NCBI RefSeq assembly: GCF_018035235.1
Contig: NZ_WPCV01000002.1
Coordinates: 1,054,001 to 1,118,000 of the forward strand
Length of the DNA stretch: 64,000 nucleotides
Source of the DNA: Citrobacter sp. On2M
Lineage (GTDB): Bacteria > Pseudomonadota > Gammaproteobacteria > Enterobacterales > Enterobacteriaceae
Direction: 5' to 3'
Within the stretch, counting starts at the first letter, position 1, and every line of letters begins with the position of its first letter. Made by a program: the position numbers and the translations under genes. Below the pieces are notes generated by a model. It was not told where the DNA came from, ran no database searches, and worked only from the letters and a program-made list of their open reading frames with translations. This document shows, piece by piece, positions 47,962 through 57,737 of this stretch.

Positions 47962-47994
47962 GGACAGCGGCTATAACACCGCTGTCCTGTTTTG
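47961..47994. terminator. Ten-bp hairpin between the small ORF and the OPA transporter gene
   Basis: AGGACAGCGG (47961-47970) pairs perfectly with CCGCTGTCCT (47979-47988), eight-base loop. On the plus strand GTTTT follows; on the minus strand there is no U tract. It is 12 bases after the transporter stop. Confidence 0.75.
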
Positions 47995-48000
47995 GCTGGC

Positions 48001-49323
48001 TTATAGCCGATGGAATTTGGCGAGTAAGGCCAGTGACAGGGTTGTTAACAGGATGGCGATCACGGCATACAGATAAACACCAGACCACTCCCAGCTATTC
48101 TTCACTAATATCACCGGTACGCCTGCTAATGCCGCGCCGACATAGCTAAATAATCCCCGGAAGCCGGTTATCGATCCCGCTGCATCTTTATGAGTAACAT
48201 CCAGACAACCGACGGCAAAAAGCATATGCGGGCCGTACAGGGCGAACCCCATTATGGTGAAGAGTATCGCCGTAATGGTATATGAAGTATCCTGTACCAC
48301 TGGGATTAAGGTAATACACACGCACAGCATTAAGGCGAATATTAGTCCTGTCATCCAGCGATTACTTTTAAACATAAAGTCCGATAAGTAACCCGCCAGT
48401 AGTCCTCCGGCAAGTCCACCGCCTTCAAACCACGAGATAATGGAGTTGGCCTTAATCAGGCTCCAGCCATGTACCTGCGAATAGTAAATTTGCGGCCAGT
48501 CGTTGAGAATGGTGCGGGCAATATAAACAGACATATCGCCGATGATAATAATCCATACCAGCGGGTTAATCAGGATATATTTAACGAAAATCTGCCAAAA
48601 GGAGAGGTTAACTGGACTGGCCTTAACCTGGGCAAGTTCTGTCGGATCATTGCGCCATTCTCCAACGTTAGGCAAACCTAAGGTCCCGGGACGGTCTTTA
48701 ATCGTAAAGAGTGCAACAATCCCCATCAGCAGGGAGATCGCGCCCGGCACATAAAAACCCATTTTCCAGCTGCCGCTCCAGACAATCGCAAAACTGGTCA
48801 ACAGTGGGGCGAGACTGCCGCCGATATTATGCGCCGCCTCAACGACCGCCCACCAACGCCCACGTTCATTTTTGGAAAACCAGGATGCCATGATCTTTGC
48901 CATTGGCGGAAAACTGGTGCCCTGGAGAATGGCGTTGAGGCTGTACAGCACATAAAACGCAGCGACGCTGTCGGAAAAACCAAAAAGAATATTGACGATC
49001 CCAACGCCAATGAGCACCGGGCCGGTCATGGCTTTCGGATTGATTTTATCAACCAGCATGCCGCCAACAAACTTCATTGACCCATACAGGATGTAAAACA
49101 GTGAAGACATGATGGCAAAATCTTCTGCAGTCAGAGCGGTATCAGACAACATTGCCGGCATGGCCGCTGAAAAGTTTTTACGCGTTAAATAAAAGACAGC
49201 GTAAGAGATAAAAACCGAGGTAATGATCTCTATCCTGAATTTTTTGTAAGTATGGTCAATCTCTTGTTTTTCTTTTACAACCGGCTTATCAGTCTGGCTG
49301 AATATAAACGATTTTAAGCTCAT
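48001..49323 (-). CDS. Organophosphate:Pi antiporter-family transporter (UhpC/GlpT-like)
   Basis: A 440-residue major facilitator of the OPA family (UhpT, GlpT, PgtP, UhpC) with 12 membrane segments. The paired phosphate-binding arginines of GlpT (R45, R269) correspond to Arg48 (FYLTRKNFSAAMP) and Arg270 (VYIARTILNDW), and the GlpT His165 to His165 here (EAAHNIGGSLAPLL). That argues for real organophosphate transport, not only sensing. Shine-Dalgarno AAGGGA lies nine bases before the ATG. It follows a SerB-like phosphatase gene by 30 bases, and no uhpAB genes are adjacent. Substrate is inferred: O-phosphoserine or a related C3 phosphate. Confidence 0.85.
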   Translation of the reverse strand: MSLKSFIFSQTDKPVVKEKQEIDHTYKKFRIEIITSVFISYAVFYLTRKNFSAAMPAMLSDTALTAEDFAIMSSLFYILYGSMKFVGGMLVDKINPKAMTGPVLIGVGIVNILFGFSDSVAAFYVLYSLNAILQGTSFPPMAKIMASWFSKNERGRWWAVVEAAHNIGGSLAPLLTSFAIVWSGSWKMGFYVPGAISLLMGIVALFTIKDRPGTLGLPNVGEWRNDPTELAQVKASPVNLSFWQIFVKYILINPLVWIIIIGDMSVYIARTILNDWPQIYYSQVHGWSLIKANSIISWFEGGGLAGGLLAGYLSDFMFKSNRWMTGLIFALMLCVCITLIPVVQDTSYTITAILFTIMGFALYGPHMLFAVGCLDVTHKDAAGSITGFRGLFSYVGAALAGVPVILVKNSWEWSGVYLYAVIAILLTTLSLALLAKFHRL

Positions 49324-49353
49324 ATGAGTTTCCCTTCAGGCAGTGCTCGTGGG

Positions 49354-50241
49354 TTATAATCCATTTTCGATCAAGAACAAAAGTGACTCGAATCCGTGAA
49401 AGTTAATTTGATTTGTTATTAACTCTCTGACCGCCGGTTTAGCTTTCCAAGCAATCCCCGTGCCTGCATATGTCAGCATGGGAATATCGTTAGCGCCATC
49501 ACCGCAGGCGATAATATTATGCTGCGGTATCTGCAATGTATTGGCGAGTCGCTCCAATGTTTTTTGTTTATTATCTGCATTCATGATAGGCGCAGCGATA
49601 TTATCTGTCAGTTTACCGTCCCTGATTTCAACGGTATTAGAAAAAACATAATCCAGATGATATTTTTCCTGTAACCTGCGAGTAAAAATGTCTAAACCAC
49701 CAGAAATGATCGCCGATTTAAATCCTTTCTGTTTGAGAATGGGCAAAATAGTGGTAATGCCGGGAGAAGCGGTCATTTGATCGCATACGGCATTAATCAC
49801 ATCGATATGGGTTCCTTTTAACATCCCGATGCGCCGGGTAAAGCTGCTATTGAAATCCAGCTTTCCTTCCATCGCCTGCTTCGTCAGCTCTGCTATCTGT
49901 GCGGAGATGCCGAGCACGCGCGCAATTTCATCGACACCTTCTTCTTCGATAAATGTCGAGTCCATGTCGAATGCAATAATTCCTTTCGCTGGAATGATTT
50001 GCGGTTTAATGAAAAAATCAAACTGCTGAGCGAATGACGTGATTCGCAGTTTTTTATATATTTCATTTGTGAATGATTTATCTGGTATTGACAATTTAAA
50101 ATATGATTTATTGATGTGCGTTATATGTGATTGTTCCAGTGTGCACTGATTTTCTTTTGTATCGCGATTTAGAAACGTTTCATGCAACCATGCCTGCAGT
50201 TTTTCAGGTTCTTTTGCACTAATAAAATAAATAATTGCCAT
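49354..50241 (-). CDS. SerB-like HAD phosphoserine phosphatase
   Basis: A 295-residue HAD-superfamily phosphatase. The nucleophile motif is FDMDSTFIEEEG (Asp92, Asp94), motif II is SGGLDIF (Ser180), motif III lies around NKQKT (Lys225), and motif IV is GDGANDIPML (Asp248, Asp252), all as in SerB. The first ~85 residues are unlike the N-terminal part of E. coli SerB (322 residues), and the protein is shorter, so it is a paralogue and not the biosynthetic gene. It is the first gene of a pair with the OPA transporter and is divergent from a serine dehydratase gene. Shine-Dalgarno GGAG is good. Confidence 0.87.
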   Translation of the reverse strand: MAIIYFISAKEPEKLQAWLHETFLNRDTKENQCTLEQSHITHINKSYFKLSIPDKSFTNEIYKKLRITSFAQQFDFFIKPQIIPAKGIIAFDMDSTFIEEEGVDEIARVLGISAQIAELTKQAMEGKLDFNSSFTRRIGMLKGTHIDVINAVCDQMTASPGITTILPILKQKGFKSAIISGGLDIFTRRLQEKYHLDYVFSNTVEIRDGKLTDNIAAPIMNADNKQKTLERLANTLQIPQHNIIACGDGANDIPMLTYAGTGIAWKAKPAVRELITNQINFHGFESLLFLIENGL

Positions 50242-50456
50242 TATGTCACTCCTGTAAATTAAGGTTATTGTAATAGTAGGGGGTGGCGATTGAATCCTGC
50301 TTTATCACAGATGTGAATGTTAAAAAAAAGAAAAAATAGTATTGTTTTTTATACCAATAAATAAACAAAGTCTGAAAGGTATCATTTTTGATATACACGT
50401 CACGGTCTGTTGCTACTGGCGGTATATTCTATTTTGACTAACAGGATGGGTCTAAA
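50242..50456. promoter_or_regulatory. Divergent control region, phosphatase / serine dehydratase
   Basis: This 215-base AT-rich gap carries promoters for both arms. An imperfect dyad GTATCA-TTTT-TGATATAC lies around 50380-50400 and is a candidate operator for the XRE regulator. No promoter hexamers could be fixed. Confidence 0.45.
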
Positions 50457-51839
50457 ATGGAAAGTTGTATTGATATTTTTAAAGTCGTCATTGGGCCTTC
50501 CAGTTCAAGAACAGTAGGGCCAATGCGTGCCGCGTTTAACTTCATTTCACAATTAAAGCTACAGGAGATCTTACCGCTAACGCGAGAAATCGAGGTTGAG
50601 CTATACGGTGCGCTCTCATTAAGCCGCAAGTGTCATAACGTTGATATCGCTCTTTATCTGGGGCTGTTGGGTAACCAGCCGGATGATGTTGATTTACGTC
50701 AGCAAATGGAGGCCATTAAACGTGCTGAACAGAACGGTATTTTGCTGCTCTCTCCTTCAGTTGCCGTGACGGTGACGATTCTGGCTAATCAGCAACCGCA
50801 TGCCGGTCATCCCTATGCGATGACGTTTCGCGCCCGGGATGATTATTTTACGTTGTATGAAGAAACATGGTTTTCAACCGGCGCCGGACAGGTTCGTAAA
50901 CCCGGCGCGTCGACGCCCGAGACAGCGGCGCAAGAAAACGTATATCCTTTTGCTTTTCAGCATGCGGCGCAACTGCAGGATCTGTGTCAGCGCAATGGTT
51001 TATCCGTTGCGGCATTAATGATGAAAAATGAGTTACAGGTGCATTCCCAGGCGGCGTTGCATGACTATTTTTCGTACGTTTGGGCGATTATGCAGCAGGC
51101 AGTCCATCGCGGTCTGCATACTGAGGGGCTGTTGCCGGGGCCGTATCAGGTACCGCGCAGAGCTTGCGCATTGCATAAATCACTGGCAATGAGACCCTCT
51201 GCTAACGACTTTCTCACCAACCTCAACTGGGTCAATGCCTTTGCGATTGCCGTCAGTGAGGAGAATGCCGCCGGTGGGCGGGTGGTGACCGCGCCGACTA
51301 ATGGCGCGAGCGGTATCATCCCGGCGGTCCTTAGTTGGTACGATAAGTTTATCTGTGAACTGGATAACGCATCGGTTACCCGCTTTTTTCTTACCGCTGG
51401 CGCCATCGCGTTACTGTTCAAACAAAATGCCTCTATTTTAGGTTCTGAGGTCGGGTGTCAGGGGGAGATCGGCGTGGCAAGTTCGATGGCGGCAGCCGGC
51501 TTAGCAGAACTGATGGGGGCCTCAGTCGGTCAGGTGCTGAGCGCCGCAGAAATTGCCATGGAACATCATCTGGGGCTTACCTGCGATCCGGTTGGCGGGC
51601 AGGTACAAATTCCCTGTGTTGAACGCAACGCGATTTCGTCAGTAAAAGCAATTAACGCCGCAACGATGGCGATAAGCCGCATCAGTGAGCCATGCGTTTC
51701 GCTCGATGAGGTAATTGCAGCTATGTATGAAACGGGTAAAGACATGAGCGCGAAATACCGTGAAACGTATCATGGCTGTCTGGGAAAAATTCAGCCCAGA
51801 AAACGGAGAGAGTGGCATGAAATATCACACCATGAATAA
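50457..51839 (+). CDS. L-serine dehydratase-like Fe-S enzyme with divergent motifs
   Basis: A 460-residue single-chain homologue of SdaA/SdaB, which deaminate L-serine to pyruvate with a [4Fe-4S] cluster. The cluster cysteines are present: Cys334 (EVGCQGE), Cys376 (LTCDPVGG) and Cys387 (IPCVERN). Several otherwise constant positions differ: SSSHT reads SSSRT (Arg18), GKGHHTD reads RKCHNVD, and PTNGACG reads PTNGASG. The usual C-terminal cysteine (KVQC) is missing; the tail reads KIQPRKRREWHE. It is divergent from the SerB-like gene and overlaps the downstream regulator by 23 bases. A role in breakdown of serine or a close relative is likely. Confidence 0.85.
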   Translation: MESCIDIFKVVIGPSSSRTVGPMRAAFNFISQLKLQEILPLTREIEVELYGALSLSRKCHNVDIALYLGLLGNQPDDVDLRQQMEAIKRAEQNGILLLSPSVAVTVTILANQQPHAGHPYAMTFRARDDYFTLYEETWFSTGAGQVRKPGASTPETAAQENVYPFAFQHAAQLQDLCQRNGLSVAALMMKNELQVHSQAALHDYFSYVWAIMQQAVHRGLHTEGLLPGPYQVPRRACALHKSLAMRPSANDFLTNLNWVNAFAIAVSEENAAGGRVVTAPTNGASGIIPAVLSWYDKFICELDNASVTRFFLTAGAIALLFKQNASILGSEVGCQGEIGVASSMAAAGLAELMGASVGQVLSAAEIAMEHHLGLTCDPVGGQVQIPCVERNAISSVKAINAATMAISRISEPCVSLDEVIAAMYETGKDMSAKYRETYHGCLGKIQPRKRREWHEISHHE

Positions 51840-52206
51840 TGATGAAATCATCTTGTCATTATGCGCGCGTATCCGGGAAACGCGGATTTCCTTGGCCCTG
51901 ACCCAGCAGCAGTTTGCCGACAGTGCTCAGGTGGGGATTGCAACCATTAAACGAATTGAGAAAGGTGGGGGATTGAATCTTGATACGCTTATCTCCCTGT
52001 TGCGTGCACTGAATAAGTTGCATCACCTGGATGCAATCTTATTCGAGTCTGAAGTGCGTAATTTTAATGAAGGTCATGAAGGCGGTGAGAGCGTGGGGCG
52101 ATTACAGGTACGCCAACAGGCGGCCGATCTAAATCGTAAAGCGTCCGCGCCGCAGTCAGAAGAGATGAGCTACAGCGCGGCAATAGAAAATACCCTTTAC
52201 TGGTGA
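51817..52206 (+). CDS. XRE-family HTH regulator
   Basis: A 129-residue protein with an N-terminal Cro/C1-type helix-turn-helix (about residues 14-75: CARIRETRISLALTQQQFAD, VGIATIKRIEKGGGLNLDTL). The C-terminal ~50 residues are polar and show no known domain. ATG 51817 follows GGAGAG at a good distance and overlaps the dehydratase 3' end by 23 bases, so the two are coupled. It probably controls the divergent phosphatase-transporter and dehydratase promoters. Its stop directly abuts the convergent yeiG stop. Confidence 0.85.
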   Translation: MKYHTMNNDEIILSLCARIRETRISLALTQQQFADSAQVGIATIKRIEKGGGLNLDTLISLLRALNKLHHLDAILFESEVRNFNEGHEGGESVGRLQVRQQAADLNRKASAPQSEEMSYSAAIENTLYW

Positions 52207-53364
<1,158 letters not shown>

Positions 53365-54033
53365 ATGTCATCACTCAGTAAAGAAGCGGCCCTGGTTCAT
53401 GAAGCGCTGGTGGCGCGTGGTCTTGAAACACCACTGCGCCCGCCCGTGCAAGAGATGGATAACGAAACGCGCAAACGTCTGATCTCAGGTCATATGACCG
53501 AGATTATGCAATTGCTCAACCTTGATTTGAGCGATGACAGTTTGATGGAAACTCCGCATCGCATTGCGAAAATGTATGTTGATGAGATTTTCTCCGGCCT
53601 CGATTACGCCAACTTCCCGAAAATCACCGTCATTGAAAACAAAATGAAGGTGGATGAGATGGTCACGGTCCGCGATATCACGCTGACCAGCACCTGCGAA
53701 CACCACTTTGTCACTATCGATGGCAAGGCGACAGTGGCGTACATCCCGAAAGATTCGGTCATTGGTCTGTCGAAGATTAACCGCATTGTGCAGTTCTTCG
53801 CTCAGCGTCCGCAGGTACAGGAACGCCTGACTCAGCAAATTCTCACTGCGCTGCAAACGCTGCTCGGGACGAACAATGTAGCAGTGTCGATTGATGCGGT
53901 GCATTACTGTGTGAAAGCGCGCGGCATTCGTGATGCGACCAGCGCGACCACGACCACGTCTCTTGGCGGATTGTTTAAGTCCAGCCAGAACACGCGTCAG
54001 GAATTCCTGCGCGCAGTACGCCACCACAACTGA
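53365..54033 (+). CDS. folE: GTP cyclohydrolase I
   Basis: A 222-residue type IA enzyme that converts GTP to 7,8-dihydroneopterin triphosphate, the first step of folate synthesis. The zinc site is formed by Cys and His in [11 protein letters not shown] and by the Cys in [13 protein letters not shown] 53365 follows AGGAGAAG and matches the family N-terminus [15 protein letters not shown]; an upstream in-frame ATG lacks support. yeiB follows after 14 bases. Confidence 0.98.
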   Translation: MSSLSKEAALVHEALVARGLETPLRPPVQEMDNETRKRLISGHMTEIMQLLNLDLSDDSLMETPHRIAKMYVDEIFSGLDYANFPKITVIENKMKVDEMVTVRDITLTSTCEHHFVTIDGKATVAYIPKDSVIGLSKINRIVQFFAQRPQVQERLTQQILTALQTLLGTNNVAVSIDAVHYCVKARGIRDATSATTTTSLGGLFKSSQNTRQEFLRAVRHHN

Positions 54034-54047
54034 TCGGGGCAGGGACC

Positions 54048-55205
54048 ATGGAGCGTAATGTCACGCTGGATTTTATTCGTGGCGTCGCCATCCTGGGTAT
54101 CCTGCTTCTCAATATTAGCGCCTTTGGCCTGCCAAAGGCGGCATACCTCAATCCCGCGTGGTATGGCAACATCACCTTATCCGACGCCTGGACCTGGGCG
54201 CTGCTCGATCTCTTTGCGCAGGTAAAATTCCTCACGCTTTTTGCGCTGCTGTTCGGTGCTGGTCTGCAAATGCTGCTCCCACGCGGTAAACGCTGGATCC
54301 AGTCGCGGCTTACGCTGATGGTGCTATTGGGTTTTATTCACGGTTTACTCTTCTGGGATGGCGATATTCTGCTGGCATATGGCTTAATCGGCCTGATTTG
54401 TTGGCGGTTGATCCGTGATGCGCCGTCGGTAAAAAGTTTATTTAATACCGGCGTGCTGCTTTATTTGGTGGGCGTTGGCGTACTGCTGCTGCTGGGCGTG
54501 ATCTCTGGGAGTGAGACCAGTCGCGCCTGGACACCGGATGCTTCAGCGTTGCTGTATGAAAAATACTGGAAGGTGAACGGCGGAATGGAAGCAGTCAGCA
54601 ATCGCGTGGATATGATGTCCAATAGCTTGCTGGCGTTGGGTGCGCAGTACGGCTGGCAACTGGCGGGGATGATGCTGCTCGGCGCAGCATTAATGCGCAG
54701 CGGCTGGCTAAAAGGACAGTATAGTTTGCAGCACTATAGACGTACCGGCGTGCTGCTGATCATTACAGGGATGGCGATTAACCTGCCTGCTATCATCGCT
54801 CAGTGGCAACTGGACTGGGCCTACCGCTGGTGTGCTTTCCTGTTACAAGCCCCGCGAGAGTTGGGCGCGCCGTTGCAGACCCTTGGTTACGCAGCGCTGA
54901 TGTTCGGTTTCTGGCCGCAGCTTAGCCGCTTAAAATGGGTCATTGCCATCGCCTGCGTGGGGCGCATGGCGCTAACCAACTATCTGTTACAGACCTTAAT
55001 CTGTACCACGCTGTTTTACCAGGCGGGCTTGTTTATGAAATTCGACCGGCTGGAGCTGCTGTATTTCGTCATTCCGGTCTGGGCCGTAAATCTGCTGTTC
55101 TCCGTCATATGGCTACGTTTTTACCGGCAGGGCCCGGTGGAGTGGTTGTGGCGCCAATTAACTCTGCGTGCGGCGGGGACGTCATTGCCTCGTACATCCA
55201 GATAA
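54048..55205 (+). CDS. yeiB: YeiB, DUF418 inner-membrane protein
   Basis: A 385-residue polytopic protein with about nine or ten membrane segments, starting MERNVTLDFIRGVAILGILLLN and carrying the DUF418 C-terminal GRMALTNYLLQTLICT. The FIRGVAILGILL start is shared with the acyltransferase-3/DUF418 clan, but no substrate is known. It is likely cotranscribed with folE. Confidence 0.92.
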   Translation: MERNVTLDFIRGVAILGILLLNISAFGLPKAAYLNPAWYGNITLSDAWTWALLDLFAQVKFLTLFALLFGAGLQMLLPRGKRWIQSRLTLMVLLGFIHGLLFWDGDILLAYGLIGLICWRLIRDAPSVKSLFNTGVLLYLVGVGVLLLLGVISGSETSRAWTPDASALLYEKYWKVNGGMEAVSNRVDMMSNSLLALGAQYGWQLAGMMLLGAALMRSGWLKGQYSLQHYRRTGVLLIITGMAINLPAIIAQWQLDWAYRWCAFLLQAPRELGAPLQTLGYAALMFGFWPQLSRLKWVIAIACVGRMALTNYLLQTLICTTLFYQAGLFMKFDRLELLYFVIPVWAVNLLFSVIWLRFYRQGPVEWLWRQLTLRAAGTSLPRTSR

Positions 55206-55236
55206 CGATCTGGATCACATTCATTAACAAAATGGA

Positions 55237-55270
55237 TGTAAGCGCTTTCATTCCTGTGACCTCACTCACG
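55237..55270. promoter_or_regulatory. GalS/GalR operator and CRP site of galS
   Basis: TGTAAGCGCTTTCA (55237-55250) fits the GalR/GalS operator, and TGTGA-N6-TCACG (55255-55270) is a near-perfect CRP box. Both lie 80-115 bases before galS, consistent with autoregulation and catabolite control. Confidence 0.75.
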
Positions 55271-55349
55271 CAGCCCATTTCATTGTGCTGACAAAATATC
55301 CAGCCTGGGGTGTCTGCGGTTAACCGCAATCTAAAACAGGGCAGTGAAT

Positions 55350-56372
55350 ATGGTAACCATCCGTGATGTAGCACGGCAGTCTGGCGTTTCGGTCGCGACT
55401 GTTTCCCGCGTACTGAATAACAGCGCGCTGGTGAGTCCCGATACGCGTGAAGCGGTAATGAAGGCGGTCACTCAGTTGGGCTATCGACCGAATGCCAACG
55501 CGCAAGCGCTGGCGACGCAGGTGAGCGACACAATTGGCGTTGTGGTCATGGATGTTTCAGACGCATTTTTTGGCGCGCTGGTAAAAGCCGTGGATATGGT
55601 TGCCCAACAGCATCAGAAGTACGTCCTGATTGGCAACAGCTACCATGAGGCTGAAAAAGAACGCCACGCCATTGAAGTGTTGATTCGTCAACGCTGTAAC
55701 GCACTGATTGTTCACTCTAAAGCACTGAGCGATCGGGAGCTGGCTGAGTTTATGGATCAGATCCCTGGCATGGTGCTGATCAACCGCCTGGTGCCGGGTT
55801 ACGCCCATCGTTGCGTCTGCCTGGATAACATCAGCGGTGCCAAAATGGCGACCCGCATGTTGCTTAATAATGGTCATCAACGCATCGGGTATCTGGCATC
55901 AAGCCACCGCATTGAAGATGATGCCATGCGTAAAGAGGGATGGTTAAGCGCCCTGAATGAGCAGGGGATAGTGGCGGCAGAAAGCTGGGTCGGCACCGGT
56001 TCGCCCGATATGCAGGGCGGAGAATCTGCGATGGTGGAACTGCTGGGGCGCAATTTACAACTGACGGCGGTGTTCGCCTACAACGACAATATGGCTGCCG
56101 GCGCGCTGACCGCGCTAAAAGATAACGGTATTGCTATTCCATTACACCTTTCAATCATTGGCTTCGATGATATTCCCATCGCACGTTACACCGATCCGCA
56201 ACTGACCACCGTGCGTTATCCCATTGCCTCAATGGCAAAAATGGCGACGGAGCTCGCGTTACAAGGGGCGGCAGGTACGTTAGATCCGCAGGCGACGCAT
56301 TGCTTTATGCCGACGCTGGTACGTCGCCATTCAGTGGCGCTGCGGCAGAATGCGGCATCGATCACTAACTAA
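55350..56372 (+). CDS. galS: GalS, galactose isorepressor (LacI family)
   Basis: A 340-residue LacI-family repressor of the mgl operon and galactose regulon. The HTH-hinge reads [24 protein letters not shown] and the effector domain holds [15 protein letters not shown] and [24 protein letters not shown] 55350 is used, as in E. coli; a GTG two codons earlier is possible. The C-terminus is a few residues shorter than in E. coli. It is upstream of mglBAC in the same orientation. Confidence 0.96.
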   Translation: MVTIRDVARQSGVSVATVSRVLNNSALVSPDTREAVMKAVTQLGYRPNANAQALATQVSDTIGVVVMDVSDAFFGALVKAVDMVAQQHQKYVLIGNSYHEAEKERHAIEVLIRQRCNALIVHSKALSDRELAEFMDQIPGMVLINRLVPGYAHRCVCLDNISGAKMATRMLLNNGHQRIGYLASSHRIEDDAMRKEGWLSALNEQGIVAAESWVGTGSPDMQGGESAMVELLGRNLQLTAVFAYNDNMAAGALTALKDNGIAIPLHLSIIGFDDIPIARYTDPQLTTVRYPIASMAKMATELALQGAAGTLDPQATHCFMPTLVRRHSVALRQNAASITN

Positions 56373-56385
56373 TAACTCAGCGCGA

Positions 56386-56418
56386 TGTAACCGCTTTCAA
56401 TATGTGAGTAAATTCACA
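56386..56418. promoter_or_regulatory. GalS operator and perfect CRP site of mglBAC
   Basis: TGTAACCGCTTTCA (56386-56399) is a GalS/GalR-type operator, and TGTGA-N6-TCACA (56403-56418) is a perfect CRP core. The pair sits about 250 bases upstream of the mglB ATG, so a long leader is implied, as in E. coli. Confidence 0.82.
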
Positions 56419-56667
56419 GTATATTAACAATGCGATAGCTATGATGACACTGTTTGTTGCGCTGTAACTACTATGTAACGGTGAATAATCACTTTCATCG
56501 AGGTATAGCTGCCTTAAACAACTAATAAAGCCTGTTTTTGGAGCGTTGCCAGACACGGAAGAAATATTTTTAAAAGTGAGCTTCGGCGTTCAGTAACACT
56601 TCAGTAACGTTCTGCCTGCCGAGCATTTATCTCAAGTACTACCCTGCATATTAAAACCGGAGATACC

Positions 56668-57666
56668 ATGAATAAGAAGGTGTTGACCCTGTCTGCTGTA
56701 ATGGCAAGCATGTTATTCGGCGCGGCTGCGCACGCTGCTGATACCCGCATTGGTGTGACTATCTATAAGTATGACGATAACTTTATGTCAGTAGTACGTA
56801 AGGCTATTGAAAAAGATGCCAAAGCGGCGCCAGATGTACAGCTGCTGATGAACGACTCGCAGAACGACCAGTCCAAACAAAACGATCAGATCGACGTGCT
56901 GCTGGCAAAAGGCGTTAAAGCACTGGCGATTAACCTGGTTGACCCGGCAGCGGCAGGCACGGTCATTGAAAAAGCACGCGGGCAGAACGTACCGATCGTG
57001 TTCTTCAACAAAGAACCTTCTCGCAAGGCGCTGGACAGCTATGACAAAGCGTATTATGTCGGTACTGACTCTAAAGAGTCCGGTATTATTCAGGGTGATT
57101 TGATTGCTAAACACTGGGCAGCTAACCCGAACTGGGACCTGAACAAAGACGGCAAAATTCAGTTTGTTCTGCTGAAAGGCGAACCGGGACACCCGGATGC
57201 TGAAGCACGTACTACTTACGTGATTAAAGAGCTGAACGACAAAGGCATTAAAACTGAGCAACTGCAGTTAGATACTGCAATGTGGGATACCGCTCAGGCG
57301 AAAGATAAGATGGATGCGTGGATGTCCGGTCCGAACGCGAACAAAATCGAAGTGGTTATCGCCAACAACGATGCGATGGCAATGGGCGCAGTTGAAGCGC
57401 TGAAGGCACATAACAAAACCAGCGTACCGGTATTTGGCGTGGATGCCCTGCCTGAAGCACTGGCGCTGGTGAAATCTGGCGCTATGGCCGGTACCGTGCT
57501 GAACGATGCTAACAACCAGGCGAAAGCTACCTTTGATCTGGCGAAAAACCTTGCTGATGGCAAAGGTGCGGCTGATGGCACCAACTGGAAAATTGAGAAC
57601 AAAATTGTTCGTGTTCCGTACGTAGGTGTTGATAAAGATAATCTGGCAGAGTTTACCAATAAGTAA
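56668..57666 (+). CDS. mglB: MglB, galactose/methyl-galactoside-binding protein
   Basis: A 332-residue periplasmic binding protein for galactose and glucose; it also presents the sugar to the Trg chemoreceptor. Signal peptide [20 protein letters not shown] is cleaved after AHA. The EF-hand-like calcium loop DLNKDGKIQ (in [13 protein letters not shown]) is intact. Shine-Dalgarno GGAG precedes the ATG. First gene of mglBAC, followed by a hairpin that probably stabilises its mRNA. Confidence 0.98.
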
Positions 57667-57679
57667 ATACTCCGTCTGT

Positions 57680-57700
57680 GGGCGCAATATCATTGCGCCC
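57680..57700 (+). terminator. Intercistronic hairpin between mglB and mglA
   Basis: GGGCGCAAT (57680-57688) pairs with ATTGCGCCC (57692-57700), loop ATC. There is no T run. Such hairpins after binding-protein genes usually protect the upstream mRNA and lower downstream expression. Confidence 0.75.
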
Positions 57701-57737
57701 TTAATAACGTACTCTGCAAGGCCAACAAGGTATAATT

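Larger units (their letters stand above)
47662..48000. other. 339-base region upstream of cirA
   Basis: This gap between cirA and the OPA-type transporter contains a Fur-like perfect inverted repeat (47792-47824), a possible 22-codon gene on the plus strand (47893-47961), and a terminator-like hairpin (47961-47994), each listed separately. Confidence 0.7.
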
